From JAUWQU01 sp964605095 (GTDB lineage Bacteria > Planctomycetota > Phycisphaerae > SM23-33), in the NCBI GenBank assembly GCA_964605095.1, contig CAZSBS010000009.1:1-34516 (forward strand): a stretch of DNA of 34,516 nucleotides, written 5' to 3'. Below are positions 23,520 to 32,301 of this stretch, in pieces. Under the pieces are notes generated by a model. That model ran no database searches, had not been told where the DNA came from, and worked only from the letters and a program-made list of their open reading frames with translations. The position numbers and the translations under genes were made by a program. Each line of letters starts with the position of its first letter. Positions within the stretch are counted from its first letter, which is position 1.

Positions 23520-26500
23520 GTCGACGACCCGAACTGGCCCATGCGCGACACGAAAAAAGCCAAGCCGTCCAAATAGCGGCCCTCGCAACGCCAAGCCCCG
23601 CCCATCTGCCGAAGCGATCAGTCAACCGGGCCGGGGCGCACGATGCGCGGGGCCGTGCGAATCTTGGGCGGAATGGCCAGCCACTCCATGCCCTGGAAGA
23701 CAGGGTCGGCGATCTGGCGGACCTCCTCGTCGCCGCGGTACGGGCACATGGCGTCCACCCAGGCGATGAGCTTGCGCCGGCTGATTTCGTCCACCTTCAC
23801 GCCGTGGTGATTGCCGCTGGAGACTCGCTCGATCAGCGGGCTGCGGTAGGACAGTTTGGTCATAGGCTTGGTAGTCTGGTAAGCGACGGGATCACGCGTG
23901 TCGAAGCCCTCGACCATGATCATGTCCGCAATGCCGAATCCCGGCGGCGGGTTCTTGGGCAATACGTACGGACTGCCCCAAGTTGGTCGACCAGTGAACA
24001 GCCAGTACGTTTCATCAAAGCCCAGGAAACCAGGCCGCGGCGTGAAGTCAACCTTCGAGCGGCCCTTGCCGTCACCCTCGTGGCACTTTGCGCAGTAGCG
24101 GTCCAGAACAGGCCGGACGTACCGGGCGTAACTGACCGTGTCCTGCCCCCACGGCGGAGGCGTTATGTCGCTTGGCGTCTGGCGAATGGCAGAGTACAAG
24201 CCGTCGTTTTCCGGTGTGGTGCTGTGCAGTTCGTGGCAGCCCAGGCAGCCGCGGACCTCGCCGGGCATCACGTTGGCGAAGCTTCGCATGGTTTGCAGGG
24301 CGCGATACTTCTCGTCCAGCAGTTGGAAGTGCAGCGACGTGCCCGACGGGGCGTTGAAGGCCACCGAGCCGTCAGGCCGGATCGGCACGGTGCCCAGCAC
24401 GCGCTTGACGCCCTCGGACTGCACGCCCGAGACGACCGGACCGGTCGAGAGGTATGGCCGCTTGTACCAATATGTGTACGTCTTGGGCTCGATGGTCAGA
24501 ACACGCAGGAAGCGGGCCTTCCCCGCCAGTTCCGGCGGAGCGCCAAGGTAGACGTTGGGGCTGTAGATAACGCCGCCCTTTGGCTTAAGACGCTCGGCGA
24601 CAGTGGGCCAGGCGACCTTGTCCGGCAGCACGGGCGGGCGGGGGCATGCCTGAAGCGGCATGGCGTGGAATATGTTGTTTACGCCTTCGTAGATCAACTC
24701 ACGGTTGCCGTCGACGTCCATAAGGTACAGCACGAACTTGCCGCCCCGGTTGGCAGAGACGAGGAAGTCCTTCTCGCTGAGCGGATACGGGGAGTAGTAG
24801 GCCGCGTAATGGCCCGAAGGGTGATAGTTGGGCGACTCGACCGGGTCCACAGGGCCGTTGCCGCATTCAGGCCAGGGCGTGTCGGCGGTGACCTTCGTCA
24901 GCCCATCGGGGAAGTTGAAGCCGCGATCGGGATCAATGATACCCACCGATCCGGTGAACCAGTTGTGATGGGCGCTTCCCGTGAACATCACCCGGTTGCT
25001 GCCCGGGATGCCGCGGGCGTCCTTGAGCAGGTCAGGCCAGACGCTCTGGTTGCCCCACAGGACGCTGACCTGCGTTCCGTCGGGGTTGACGGTCCAGAGG
25101 CTCATGGCACGCCAGAGCGGCTTGTCGGTGTACTCCCACCGTGTGTAGACCACGCGCCCGTTGGCGAGCACGGACGGCAGATAGTCCGGCTCGTTGTTGG
25201 ACGAGATGATGTACACGTTTCGCCCGTCGGCGTCGCAGCGCGCCAACGGGTAGGCGTTTGTCGGCGGCATGCAGCGGACGTAGGTGTGCCCGCGAGTGGT
25301 CGAGAACATGATGTGCCCGTCGGGCAGCCAGATCGGGTCGAGGTCGTCGTACGGCCCGTCGGTGAGCTGGGTCAGCCTCGTGCCGTCGGCGTTGATGCGG
25401 TAAAGATGGAAGGACTTCTCGTTGTGCGGCTTGAAGCAGAACAGCACGCTCTGGCCGTCCCATGAAACATCAGGCCTCCAGAACGAGCCGTGCAGCGGCG
25501 CCTGGGGCATGAGCTGCCGCAGCTTGCCCGCCGGCGAGAGGCCTTCCAGCACGAGCAGTCGGCCGCCCGGCACGGCCATGTAGCCAAGCCGGTGGCGGGT
25601 CTCGTGGGGCCATTCGCTGCCGGCTGGGAACGGCATGTTGACGAAGAGAATCTTATCGAAATTCACGGCCGGGCTGCGGAAGTGGATGCTTCGCTTTAAT
25701 TGGCAGACGCGAAAGTAAAGCTCGCGGTCGGGGCCCTTCAGCGCGGCGGCCTGGCGGTCGAGGTCATCGAGCTCAGCCAGTTCGCGCGTGAAGTCCAGCG
25801 GCGCCGAGGCCGACTCGGCCTGGATCCTCGCGGCCAGCTTTCGGGCCCAGCGGATCTCATCGGCGATTCGCCGCGGCGAGGGGTTGCCACCCGCCTGGTA
25901 GAGCCAGTCCGCCTGCTGGGCACGGAGGGCCTCGTCGGCGGTCAGGTCGCGAGTCTCGGGTGTCGCCGGAGTCACGTAGGGCGCAACCGCCTCGCGAGCC
26001 GATGGACGGAGTTCGATCAGCGGCCCCGCCTCCAAGACAATGTCGATCCATTCCGGGCTGTGCCTCGCCGCCTCACCGGCCGCGACGAGCCGGCGATAAC
26101 GCTGCTCGATCGGATCGAGCTTCTTCCAATGGGCGAGTTGCTCGGGCATCTGCCGCGCCCACTGGTTTTCGGTCAGCGGGCGGTACTCCAAGAGCAGGTC
26201 GATCGCCCGCCCCGCCACCTTGGCGCCGAGGTCCGGCTGCGGGCTGGTCAGGTAGGTTGAAACGGTGGTGCCCGAGAACGCGGCGAAGTCGCGGCACCGG
26301 TCGGCAAAGTCCGCCTGGAGCCTGCGTGCAATCGCCTGGCTGAGCGACGGCGCCGCGGGCTTGTCGCTCAATGCCTTCCTCAGGGCCGCCAGGGTTTCGG
26401 CAAACGTCTTGCCGGAAGGGTAAACTCCCTTGAGTTGCTCCTCGTGGGCCGCGTAGTACTTGCGGAGCGACTCCAGCCCCGCGCGGTGCAAGACCGCGAC

Positions 26501-27486
26501 TTCCTCGGCCGAGAGCGCCTCGCGGCAAATCCGCAAGTCGTCCATGAAGCCGTGGAAACACTCCGCGCCGTTGTTGGAGCCGATGCAACCTGCCGCGTCG
26601 CCGCCGGCGGAGATGTCGCCCTCGCGAGCCAGCGAGCCGATCTCCCGGCCATCGAGGTATACCCGCATCGCCTTGCCGTCGAACGTGGCCGCACAGTGGT
26701 GCCATGCGCCGTCGAGCAACTGCTTGGGATTGATGCGGGCGTCGCACTCGATGTAACCGCCGACGTTGAGCCCCAGCGACAGTATCCCGCCGTTTCCCTG
26801 GAACGAGAAGAGCACGCGCTTCTTGCCGTCCTCCTTGCGGAATATCTCGTTGTACTCCTGGAAGCTCGTGGGCATCACCCACGCGCTCAGGCTTACGCGG
26901 CGCAGCTTGTCGAAGTCCGCCAGGCCGGTCGTGCCAAACTGGTGCTCGCCGGCGAAGCTCATCGCCTTGCCATGTACGCCACCGATAATCCCGCAGTTGA
27001 GCCCGGTTTCCAACACCGCGTCGTTGTGGGCCGGGCAGGCATCCTTGCCGACCGCTCCGCCATCGTCGAACGTCCAGTGGGCGATAAGGCGATTGTCGGC
27101 GTCTGCCGGCCCGGCGGGATTGTCCGCCGCGATTGCAACGCCGGACAAAGTCGCCAGAGCTACAATCGTGATTGCTGCACGCTTCATGGCTGTCTCCCTT
27201 GCTTTGCCGCCGGCCGCCTTCGCGGCACGACGCGCCAATCGCCGGCTTCAAGAACTGACTACGGCCTTTCCGTGGCGAAGAGGTCTTCGTAGGTCTCTCG
27301 CGGGCGGACGATGCGCCACTTGTCGCCCTCGACCAGCACCTCAGGCGCGCGCGGGCGGGAGTTGTACTGGCTGCTCATGGTGAAGCCGTACGCCCCGGCG
27401 GAGAACACCGCCAGCAGGTCGCCGCGCCCCATCACCGGCAGCGTGCGGTCCTTGGCCAGGAAGTCCGTCGATTCGCAGACTCCGCC
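23298..27486. repeat. 219-bp direct repeats of the lysA 3' end flanking the HzsA-related gene
   Basis: The repeat copies are 23298-23516 and 27268-27486, both in the same orientation and differing at three positions. They enclose only the HzsA-related gene and its flanks. No transposase, integrase or terminal inverted repeat was seen between them. Recombination between the copies would delete the HzsA-related gene while restoring an intact lysA end. Confidence 0.9.
23618..27187 (-). CDS. Secreted LamG / beta-propeller / di-haem protein, HzsA-related
   Basis: A 1189-residue exported protein. I start at the ATG at 27187 because it has GGGAG upstream and begins a good signal peptide (MKRAAITIVALATLSGVAIAA); an upstream extension is possible but unneeded. 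Residues ~30-250 are a LamG/concanavalin-like domain (LIAHWTFDDGG, SLSAWVMPTSF, LDGAWHHCAATFDG). A helical region follows, then a TolB/PD40-type propeller (FWRPDVSWDGQSVLFCF, DLDPIWLPDGHIMFSTTRG, NRVMFTGSAHHNWFTGSVG). Near the C-terminus are two c-type haem motifs, CLGCH (981-985) and CAKCH (1032-1036). This order matches planctomycete proteins named HzsA-related after the hydrazine synthase alpha subunit. That does not imply anammox: no other hydrazine genes are here. It would act outside the cytoplasm in electron transfer or binding. The gene is bracketed by the two lysA 3' ends. Confidence 0.9.
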   Translation of the reverse strand: MKRAAITIVALATLSGVAIAADNPAGPADADNRLIAHWTFDDGGAVGKDACPAHNDAVLETGLNCGIIGGVHGKAMSFAGEHQFGTTGLADFDKLRRVSLSAWVMPTSFQEYNEIFRKEDGKKRVLFSFQGNGGILSLGLNVGGYIECDARINPKQLLDGAWHHCAATFDGKAMRVYLDGREIGSLAREGDISAGGDAAGCIGSNNGAECFHGFMDDLRICREALSAEEVAVLHRAGLESLRKYYAAHEEQLKGVYPSGKTFAETLAALRKALSDKPAAPSLSQAIARRLQADFADRCRDFAAFSGTTVSTYLTSPQPDLGAKVAGRAIDLLLEYRPLTENQWARQMPEQLAHWKKLDPIEQRYRRLVAAGEAARHSPEWIDIVLEAGPLIELRPSAREAVAPYVTPATPETRDLTADEALRAQQADWLYQAGGNPSPRRIADEIRWARKLAARIQAESASAPLDFTRELAELDDLDRQAAALKGPDRELYFRVCQLKRSIHFRSPAVNFDKILFVNMPFPAGSEWPHETRHRLGYMAVPGGRLLVLEGLSPAGKLRQLMPQAPLHGSFWRPDVSWDGQSVLFCFKPHNEKSFHLYRINADGTRLTQLTDGPYDDLDPIWLPDGHIMFSTTRGHTYVRCMPPTNAYPLARCDADGRNVYIISSNNEPDYLPSVLANGRVVYTRWEYTDKPLWRAMSLWTVNPDGTQVSVLWGNQSVWPDLLKDARGIPGSNRVMFTGSAHHNWFTGSVGIIDPDRGFNFPDGLTKVTADTPWPECGNGPVDPVESPNYHPSGHYAAYYSPYPLSEKDFLVSANRGGKFVLYLMDVDGNRELIYEGVNNIFHAMPLQACPRPPVLPDKVAWPTVAERLKPKGGVIYSPNVYLGAPPELAGKARFLRVLTIEPKTYTYWYKRPYLSTGPVVSGVQSEGVKRVLGTVPIRPDGSVAFNAPSGTSLHFQLLDEKYRALQTMRSFANVMPGEVRGCLGCHELHSTTPENDGLYSAIRQTPSDITPPPWGQDTVSYARYVRPVLDRYCAKCHEGDGKGRSKVDFTPRPGFLGFDETYWLFTGRPTWGSPYVLPKNPPPGFGIADMIMVEGFDTRDPVAYQTTKPMTKLSYRSPLIERVSSGNHHGVKVDEISRRKLIAWVDAMCPYRGDEEVRQIADPVFQGMEWLAIPPKIRTAPRIVRPGPVD

Positions 27487-28554
27487 GACGACGTCCACCT
27501 TCTGCCCGCCGGGGGCGGCCAAGTCGATCCGCCGCTGCGGCCCGGCCGGCGCGTCGGGGTCGGCGCCGGAGAGCCGCGCCGGCCAGACGAAGTGCTCCGA
27601 ACCATACATCGCCGGGCGCACGAGGTCCGTCATCGCCGCGTCGACGATCAGGAAGTTCTTCGCCCCGCCCTTCTTGACATACAGCACCCGCGTCAGCAGC
27701 AGCCCGGCGTTGGCGGCGATCTGCCGGCCTGGCTCGAGGATCACCTCCAGCCCGCGCCCCTTCAGCAGCGGGACGATCTGGGCGGCGTAGTCGCTGGCCA
27801 GCGGCGAGGCCCCGGCCACGTAGTCGGCCGCGAAACCCCCGCCGATATCCAGCGTGCGGACCGTGAAGCCCTCGCCAGCAAGGCGGTCTATCAGGGCCAG
27901 CGTCTTGGTGATGGCCTCCACGTACGGCTCGGCCGAGTATATCGGCGAGCCGATGTGCAGGTGGATGGCGTCGAGCCTCGCGCGGGCGTCTCGCCCGTAA
28001 ATGCGGAAGAACGCCGCCGCCCGCTCGATGTCCACGCCGAACTTGGTTTCCTTCTTGCCGGTGGCGGTGTAGGTGTGCGTCTGGGGGTCGTAGACGTCCG
28101 GATTGAGCCGCAAGGCGCAGCGGACCTGCTTGCCGGCTTGGGCGGCCAGGCGGGAGATGTTCTCGAACTCCGCCTCGCTCTCGATGTTGAGCAGTCCGAT
28201 GCCTGCCTCGATAGCCTCGATGATCTCCCTGTCGGTCTTGCCGACGCCGGCGTAGACGATTCTTCCGCAGTCGGCCCCGACGGCCCGCGCCCGCGCCAGT
28301 TCGCCGCCGCTTACGACGTCGAAGCCGCTGCCGGCCTCGGCAAGCAGCTTGAGGATGTGCAGGTTCGCCAGCGACTTTATCGAGAAGCAGATCGTCGGCG
28401 AAAGCTCCGCGAACGATTCAGCCAGGCGGCGGTAATGGCCCAGCAGCGTGGCGGAAGAATAGATGTACGCCGGCGTGCCGGCGCCGGCGGCGATGTCGGC
28501 GATGGGCACATCCTCACAAAACAACTCACCCATGCGGTAATTGAAAAAGTCCAT
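27259..28554 (-). CDS. lysA: Diaminopimelate decarboxylase
   Basis: A 431-residue PLP enzyme that converts meso-diaminopimelate to L-lysine in the cytoplasm, the last step of lysine biosynthesis. The N-terminal alanine-racemase-like barrel has the Schiff-base lysine in FSIKSLAN (K60), RLNPDVYDP, IHLHIGSPI and the glycine loop LDIGGGFA. The C-terminal domain has ILEPGRQI, the GGVCESTDFLAKDR active-site motif and the end FSAGAYGFTMSSQYNSRPR. The start at 28554 matches the family's usual opening (MDFFNYR-G-LFCEDVP). Its stop lies 72 bases before the HzsA-related start, and glycerate kinase is 135 bases upstream, all on the minus strand. The start codon falls inside a short perfect inverted repeat. 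Confidence 0.96.
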   Translation of the reverse strand: MDFFNYRMGELFCEDVPIADIAAGAGTPAYIYSSATLLGHYRRLAESFAELSPTICFSIKSLANLHILKLLAEAGSGFDVVSGGELARARAVGADCGRIVYAGVGKTDREIIEAIEAGIGLLNIESEAEFENISRLAAQAGKQVRCALRLNPDVYDPQTHTYTATGKKETKFGVDIERAAAFFRIYGRDARARLDAIHLHIGSPIYSAEPYVEAITKTLALIDRLAGEGFTVRTLDIGGGFAADYVAGASPLASDYAAQIVPLLKGRGLEVILEPGRQIAANAGLLLTRVLYVKKGGAKNFLIVDAAMTDLVRPAMYGSEHFVWPARLSGADPDAPAGPQRRIDLAAPGGQKVDVVGGVCESTDFLAKDRTLPVMGRGDLLAVFSAGAYGFTMSSQYNSRPRAPEVLVEGDKWRIVRPRETYEDLFATERP

Positions 28555-28567
28555 GATCGTCGATCAT
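28553..28567. promoter_or_regulatory. Inverted repeat overlapping the lysA start codon
   Basis: ATGATCG-T-CGATCAT, a perfect 7-base inverted repeat with a one-base centre, includes the lysA initiation codon. It could be a DNA operator. As RNA the tight loop makes a stable hairpin less likely. Function is unproven. Confidence 0.3.
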
Positions 28568-28689
28568 CCTATTTTGCGTGTCGGGCAAGGCAGTCCGAGC
28601 TTGGCAGATTATCGGCCTCCAGCCGGGATTACAAGCCGTCAAGGCATCATGCCCACCTACCTGCCCTCGGATATGCCCTTACGGGCACA

Positions 28690-29847
28690 CTACAAACGTC
28701 CGCGGGCAAGGAAGTCCGCGACGGCCTCGCGAGCGCGGGCCGTCAGCAACTCGCCGGCGCGGGCCATCGCCTCGACCGGCCCGATATCGCCGGCCACCAG
28801 CGGGCGGACGTCGATGAACAGCCCGCCGCAATCCATGCCGCTGGCGGCCTGGCCGGGAATGCACACCACCGGCACGCGCGCCGCGGCGGCGAGATTGGCG
28901 ACTCCCACAGCCGTCTTGCCGGAGAGGCTTTGGCGGTCGAATCGCCCCTCGCCCGTGATACACAGGTCGGCTTCCGCAAGGCGTCTGGCCAGGCCGACGG
29001 CGCCGGCGACGATCTCGACGCCGCGCTGGAGCCTTCCGCCCGCGAACGCGACAAGGCCGGCGCCCAGGCCCCCCGCCGCCCCCGCGCCGGGCAGTTGCTC
29101 GACGTCCATGCCAAGGTCGCGCCGAATCACCTCAGCCAGGTTTGCCAGCCCCTCCTCCAACAGGGCGACCGTCGCTGGCGAGGCGCCTTTTTGCGGCCCG
29201 TACACGCCCGCGGCGCCATCGGGGCCGGTCAGCGGGTTGGTCACGTCGCACGCCACGCGGATGCGGACGGCGCCGACCCGCGCGTCGCGCCCTGACATAT
29301 CGACGTGGCGAATGTTCACCAGGCTGCCGCCGCCCAGCCCCGGCAAGCAGCACTGGCCCGCGGCGTCGATGAACCGCACGCCAAGCGCCTGGGCGCAGCC
29401 GCAGCCGCCGTCGACGGTGGCCGAGCCGCCAATGCCGATCAGCACCTCCTCCGCGCCGGCATTTAGCGCGGCCAGGATCAACTCGCCGGTTCCGTACGTC
29501 GTGGCCAGCATGGGATTCCGCCGCGCCGGTTCGACAAGTGCCAGCCCCGAAGCCGATGCCATCTCGATCACCGCCGTCAGAGCGGCCGGCGAACTGCCTG
29601 ACGTGCCAAGCAGGCCAAAGCTTGCCTGGACCACCTCGCCCATCGGGGCGGTGACGGCGGCAGATCGGACCTGGCCGCCCGTGGCTGCCACCATCGCCCG
29701 GACGGTGCCCTCGCCGCCATCGGCCATCGGGCACAGGTCGATCACAGCCAGGCCGGCCGCCGCGCGAACTCCCGCGGCCAGGGCCTCAGCCACGTCGTTG
29801 GCCGAGAGGCACTCCTTGAAAGAATCCGGCGCGATGACAACCTTCAT
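28690..29847 (-). CDS. Glycerate kinase (GarK/GlxK family)
   Basis: A 385-residue glycerate kinase phosphorylating D-glycerate with ATP to a phosphoglycerate, most likely 2-phosphoglycerate for this family, feeding lower glycolysis. I start at the ATG at 29847 (MKVVIAPDSFKECLSANDVA), which matches the family N-terminus and has AAAGG upstream, rather than a GTG/ATG 16 codons earlier. Family motifs: PMADGGEGTVRAM, GTGELILAALNAGAEEVLIGIGGSATVDGG, DVTNPLTGPDGAA-VYGPQKGA, GAGAAGGLGAGL and ITGEGRFDRQSLSGK near the C-terminus. Length is normal. It lies upstream of lysA in the same direction with a 135-base gap, so co-transcription is possible, but the pathways are not obviously related. Confidence 0.95.
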   Translation of the reverse strand: MKVVIAPDSFKECLSANDVAEALAAGVRAAAGLAVIDLCPMADGGEGTVRAMVAATGGQVRSAAVTAPMGEVVQASFGLLGTSGSSPAALTAVIEMASASGLALVEPARRNPMLATTYGTGELILAALNAGAEEVLIGIGGSATVDGGCGCAQALGVRFIDAAGQCCLPGLGGGSLVNIRHVDMSGRDARVGAVRIRVACDVTNPLTGPDGAAGVYGPQKGASPATVALLEEGLANLAEVIRRDLGMDVEQLPGAGAAGGLGAGLVAFAGGRLQRGVEIVAGAVGLARRLAEADLCITGEGRFDRQSLSGKTAVGVANLAAAARVPVVCIPGQAASGMDCGGLFIDVRPLVAGDIGPVEAMARAGELLTARAREAVADFLARGRL

Positions 29848-30186
29848 GGGACGGGCCTTTCGATTTTCTGGCGGTACTTCAGTCGCGTCCCGCAAGAGCC
29901 GACGTCAGTCTAACGGGCTGGCACCGGCAGGCCTCTGGGTGCAGCGGAGTTTCCCTCTGGCCCATCCGGTCGCCAGCCCTTGTTTTTATCTATCGTCGGC
30001 AGGGCGCAAACAAAAGGGCGAGCCCAGGTGGAGGGAGGCCTAGGCATCGCCCGGTTTACTACACTCCTGGCGCAGGTGGAGGGAGACCTGCACCGTCGGG
30101 GTGCAGCGGAACTGAATACTATATCGGGTGCGGCGCAATTTCACCGTTAATTTTTCGCTGGTGGCCTTACTTCTCGGAAAATTGAA
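29848..30186. other. Non-coding stretch with degenerate direct repeats
   Basis: No gene is supported. Two short repeats occur twice each: GGGTGCAGCGGA at 29937-29948 and 30099-30110 (identical), and CAGGTGGAGGGAG(G/A)CCT at 30025-30041 and 30073-30089 (one difference). The promoter of glycerate kinase should lie near the left end of this stretch. The repeats look like remains of intergenic repeat elements next to the inverted-repeat element at 30187. Confidence 0.55.
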
Positions 30187-30497
30187 AAATCGGGGACAGA
30201 TACGAATGGCCCATAGATAAGCCTTTGATCTAAGCCCGAAGGGCTTTAACAGCCTAGCCCTGGGCAAAGCGAAGCGCCGCCCCGGGTTGCAGACGCATAT
30301 TACAATCCAAGCCCTGAAAGGGCGTAATAGCCTTTTTTACAAGAGCTTGTGTCGTCCCGATGCACATCGGGACTCCTTTCAAAAAAAACACCCACCACCC
30401 AGGGCGTTGCCCTGGGCTAGGCTGTGTGAGCCCCTTGGGCTCATGGAATCGAGACGCAATGCCTTATCTACGGGCCATTGGTATCTGTCTCCGAAAT
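30187..30497. mobile_element. MITE/REP-like non-autonomous element with terminal inverted repeats
   Basis: The arms 30187-30227 and 30457-30497 are inverted repeats matching at 34 of 41 positions, sharing the core GACAGATAC-n-AATGGCCC-n-TAGATAAG. Between them are several perfect hairpins: AAGCCC-GAA-GGGCTT (30232-30246), GTCCCGATG-CA-CATCGGGAC (30354-30373), CCCAGGGC-GTT-GCCCTGGG (30398-30416) and GAGCCC-CTT-GGGCTC (30428-30442). No coding sequence is supported inside. The right end is ten bases past the stop of the minus-strand glycosyltransferase gene. I recall similar GGGGACAGATAC sequences near REP-associated tyrosine transposases in planctomycetes and related groups, but no transposase is in this window. 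Confidence 0.75.
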
Positions 30498-30507
30498 CCC
30501 TGCCCCT

Positions 30508-31695
30508 TCAACCGAATTGTCGGCACTCATCTCGCCGCAGTTTGTTCACCAAGTCGAGCCACTGCCGCGCGACGACAGCCAAGTCGTACTTCTCATGACC
30601 GGCCCTGAACGCGTTTTGCCGCTTTTGCAACACCTTCGCGGGTTCGGTCCGGATTTCGCGCAGAATCTCCGCCAGGGCAGAGGCATCGCCCGGCGATACT
30701 ACCCAACCGCACTCATGCTCGCGCACCAGGTCCGCCAAGTCCGAATCGTCCGCACATATGGCCAAGATCGCCTGGCCGGCCACCAGGGCACTGTAGGTCT
30801 TGCTCGGCATCAACACACGCTCTGCGCCCTTGGACATCGTGACCAGGGCGATGTCCGCATCGCACATTTGCTTTTCCCACGCGTTGCCGCTGAGATTCGC
30901 GCCAAAGACCAATTCCCAAGCCGCATCGCCAGAATCCGCCCCAGCCAAGGCCCGAAACTTCTTGAATCCGGCGCCATTGCCGTGAATCGCAACCCGCAGC
31001 CGTCGGCCGTGCGCCATAGCGCCGACTTGGGAATCCTCTTTGGCACGGAGAAGTTGTAGGGCGTCGTAGATCGTCCTGTAGTCGTGCAGTCTCCCCATAT
31101 TGCCGCAATACAGAAGCGTCACCGATGTCTGATCGGTCGCCCGAACAGGCATACAGTCTCGAAAAGGCGCACCATCGGCGCCCACCGGAATGACCACGGC
31201 ACACCGCGCCGGACCATACTTCCTCTCCGTATGTTCCCGTAGTCGCTCGCCCAAAAACACCGTGGCATCGCAACGCCGAAGAGCCCCGGCGGTGATCCTG
31301 CCGAGAAGCCGGGCACCCCACGATCCTGGCTTCAACACCCCCGCGAACTCCATCGCATCCGGGTAGAGATCGTACAGCAGGTTCACTACTCGCGTATCGC
31401 GACTGTGGCAGGAGAGCGCCGCCAGATAGGGCATAAAAAACGGATTTGATGTTACGACACGCATGTCGGGACACCGCCGCCCGGCGAACTTGGCCAGAAA
31501 CAGCGCCGGATATACTGCATACATCAACCCCCGCAAACGCCATCGCCCAAGCCACGAATCCGTGTCCCAATACTCTTCCACGGTGAGTAAACTATACTTC
31601 GTCGTACGGCATCCCAGGCCGTTCACCTCATCCGCCAGTCTTTCGAAAATGGGCGACCCGCCTATCGACGAGCAAAACTTCACCTCGCGTATCAT
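30508..31695 (-). CDS. GT-B fold glycosyltransferase (family 4-like)
   Basis: About 395 residues starting at the ATG at 31695, which has AGGAG upstream (spacing 11); a GTG at 31755 would add 20 residues. The N-terminal Rossmann half has MIREVKFCSSIGGSPIFERLA and a hydrophobic membrane-contact stretch (LMYAVYPALFLAKFAG), typical of peripheral glycosyltransferases. The C-terminal half has VIPVGADGAPF, TLLYCGNMGRLHDY, an IHGNGAGFKKF loop and the nucleotide-sugar site region DIALVTMSKGAERVLMPSKTYSALVAGQAILA, all usual in GT4-type WbuB-like enzymes. It would transfer a sugar from a nucleotide donor during surface-polysaccharide synthesis at the inner membrane; donor and acceptor are not readable. 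Genes for a methyltransferase and a flippase lie divergently to the right. Confidence 0.88.
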   Translation of the reverse strand: MIREVKFCSSIGGSPIFERLADEVNGLGCRTTKYSLLTVEEYWDTDSWLGRWRLRGLMYAVYPALFLAKFAGRRCPDMRVVTSNPFFMPYLAALSCHSRDTRVVNLLYDLYPDAMEFAGVLKPGSWGARLLGRITAGALRRCDATVFLGERLREHTERKYGPARCAVVIPVGADGAPFRDCMPVRATDQTSVTLLYCGNMGRLHDYRTIYDALQLLRAKEDSQVGAMAHGRRLRVAIHGNGAGFKKFRALAGADSGDAAWELVFGANLSGNAWEKQMCDADIALVTMSKGAERVLMPSKTYSALVAGQAILAICADDSDLADLVREHECGWVVSPGDASALAEILREIRTEPAKVLQKRQNAFRAGHEKYDLAVVARQWLDLVNKLRRDECRQFG

Positions 31696-32301
31696 GGAAT
31701 CTTGTACTCCTGCTCCGAATACTGCGCACCTATTGGCCGGGTCGGAAACGGACACAACACCGCCACGTGTGCGCCATCTTGGCCGGATACACCACCGGAT
31801 CCCGGCCTATCTGGGCCGACACGACAGGCTCGGACGGATACGCCGAATTGGCTATCGCTACTTTAAGCCGAGGTTATTCACGAACCTTATGCTGAATGCC
31901 GGCATGATAGGGCCGCGGGGCAGGGGCGTCAATAGGCATGGAAGGCTGAAACAGGGCAAACGCGGCTAACTTGGCCCGTTCACGGAAGATAGCAGAGAAC
32001 CTGAAAACAAGCACTTTTCGCCAGACCGCAGGCATGGAAACTTTCCAGTCGGCAGGCTGAAATGGTTTTGGTTGTTTTGGATTCTGGCGGGGCTGTCGGG
32101 TAATATGAGCCCGTCGGCCACCGGCGGCATTCGGCTGCAGAGCCCGGCCCCAAACGCCGATGAACGTGGAGTGCTCGCCCTTGGGGCGGTCCTGTCGGTC
32201 GAGGCAGTTCCCCGTGAGGGAGCGAGTCGCCGCTTGATGCTGAACCAAGGCAGGGCCACGAATGAAGGACGGTCCCGCGGACGATCCAGGAAAGGGCGTC
32301 G
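31696..32301. other. Long divergent intergenic region, no gene supported
   Basis: About 600 bases separate the divergent glycosyltransferase and methyltransferase genes. Open frames exist on both strands, but none has a recognisable domain, good ribosome site or gene-like codon pattern. Part of it (about 32040-32100) is T/G-rich with GGTTTTGGTTGTTTTGG, unlike the surrounding DNA. The region should hold promoters for both flanking genes and may contain decayed gene remnants. Confidence 0.5.

Noticed and set aside
23618..27187. Reading the HzsA-related gene as evidence of an anammox organism
   Set aside because: HzsA-related LamG/PD40/haem proteins are widespread in non-anammox planctomycetes, and no other hydrazine or nitrite genes are present.
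30040..30267. A 75-codon minus-strand open frame reading WAIRICPRF
   Set aside because: It lies across the degenerate repeats and the left inverted repeat of the MITE-like element; the apparent peptide is the inverted repeat read as protein.
31874..32248. A 124-codon minus-strand open frame in the glycosyltransferase/methyltransferase gap
   Set aside because: No domain, no convincing ribosome site and competing frames on both strands; treated as non-coding or decayed.
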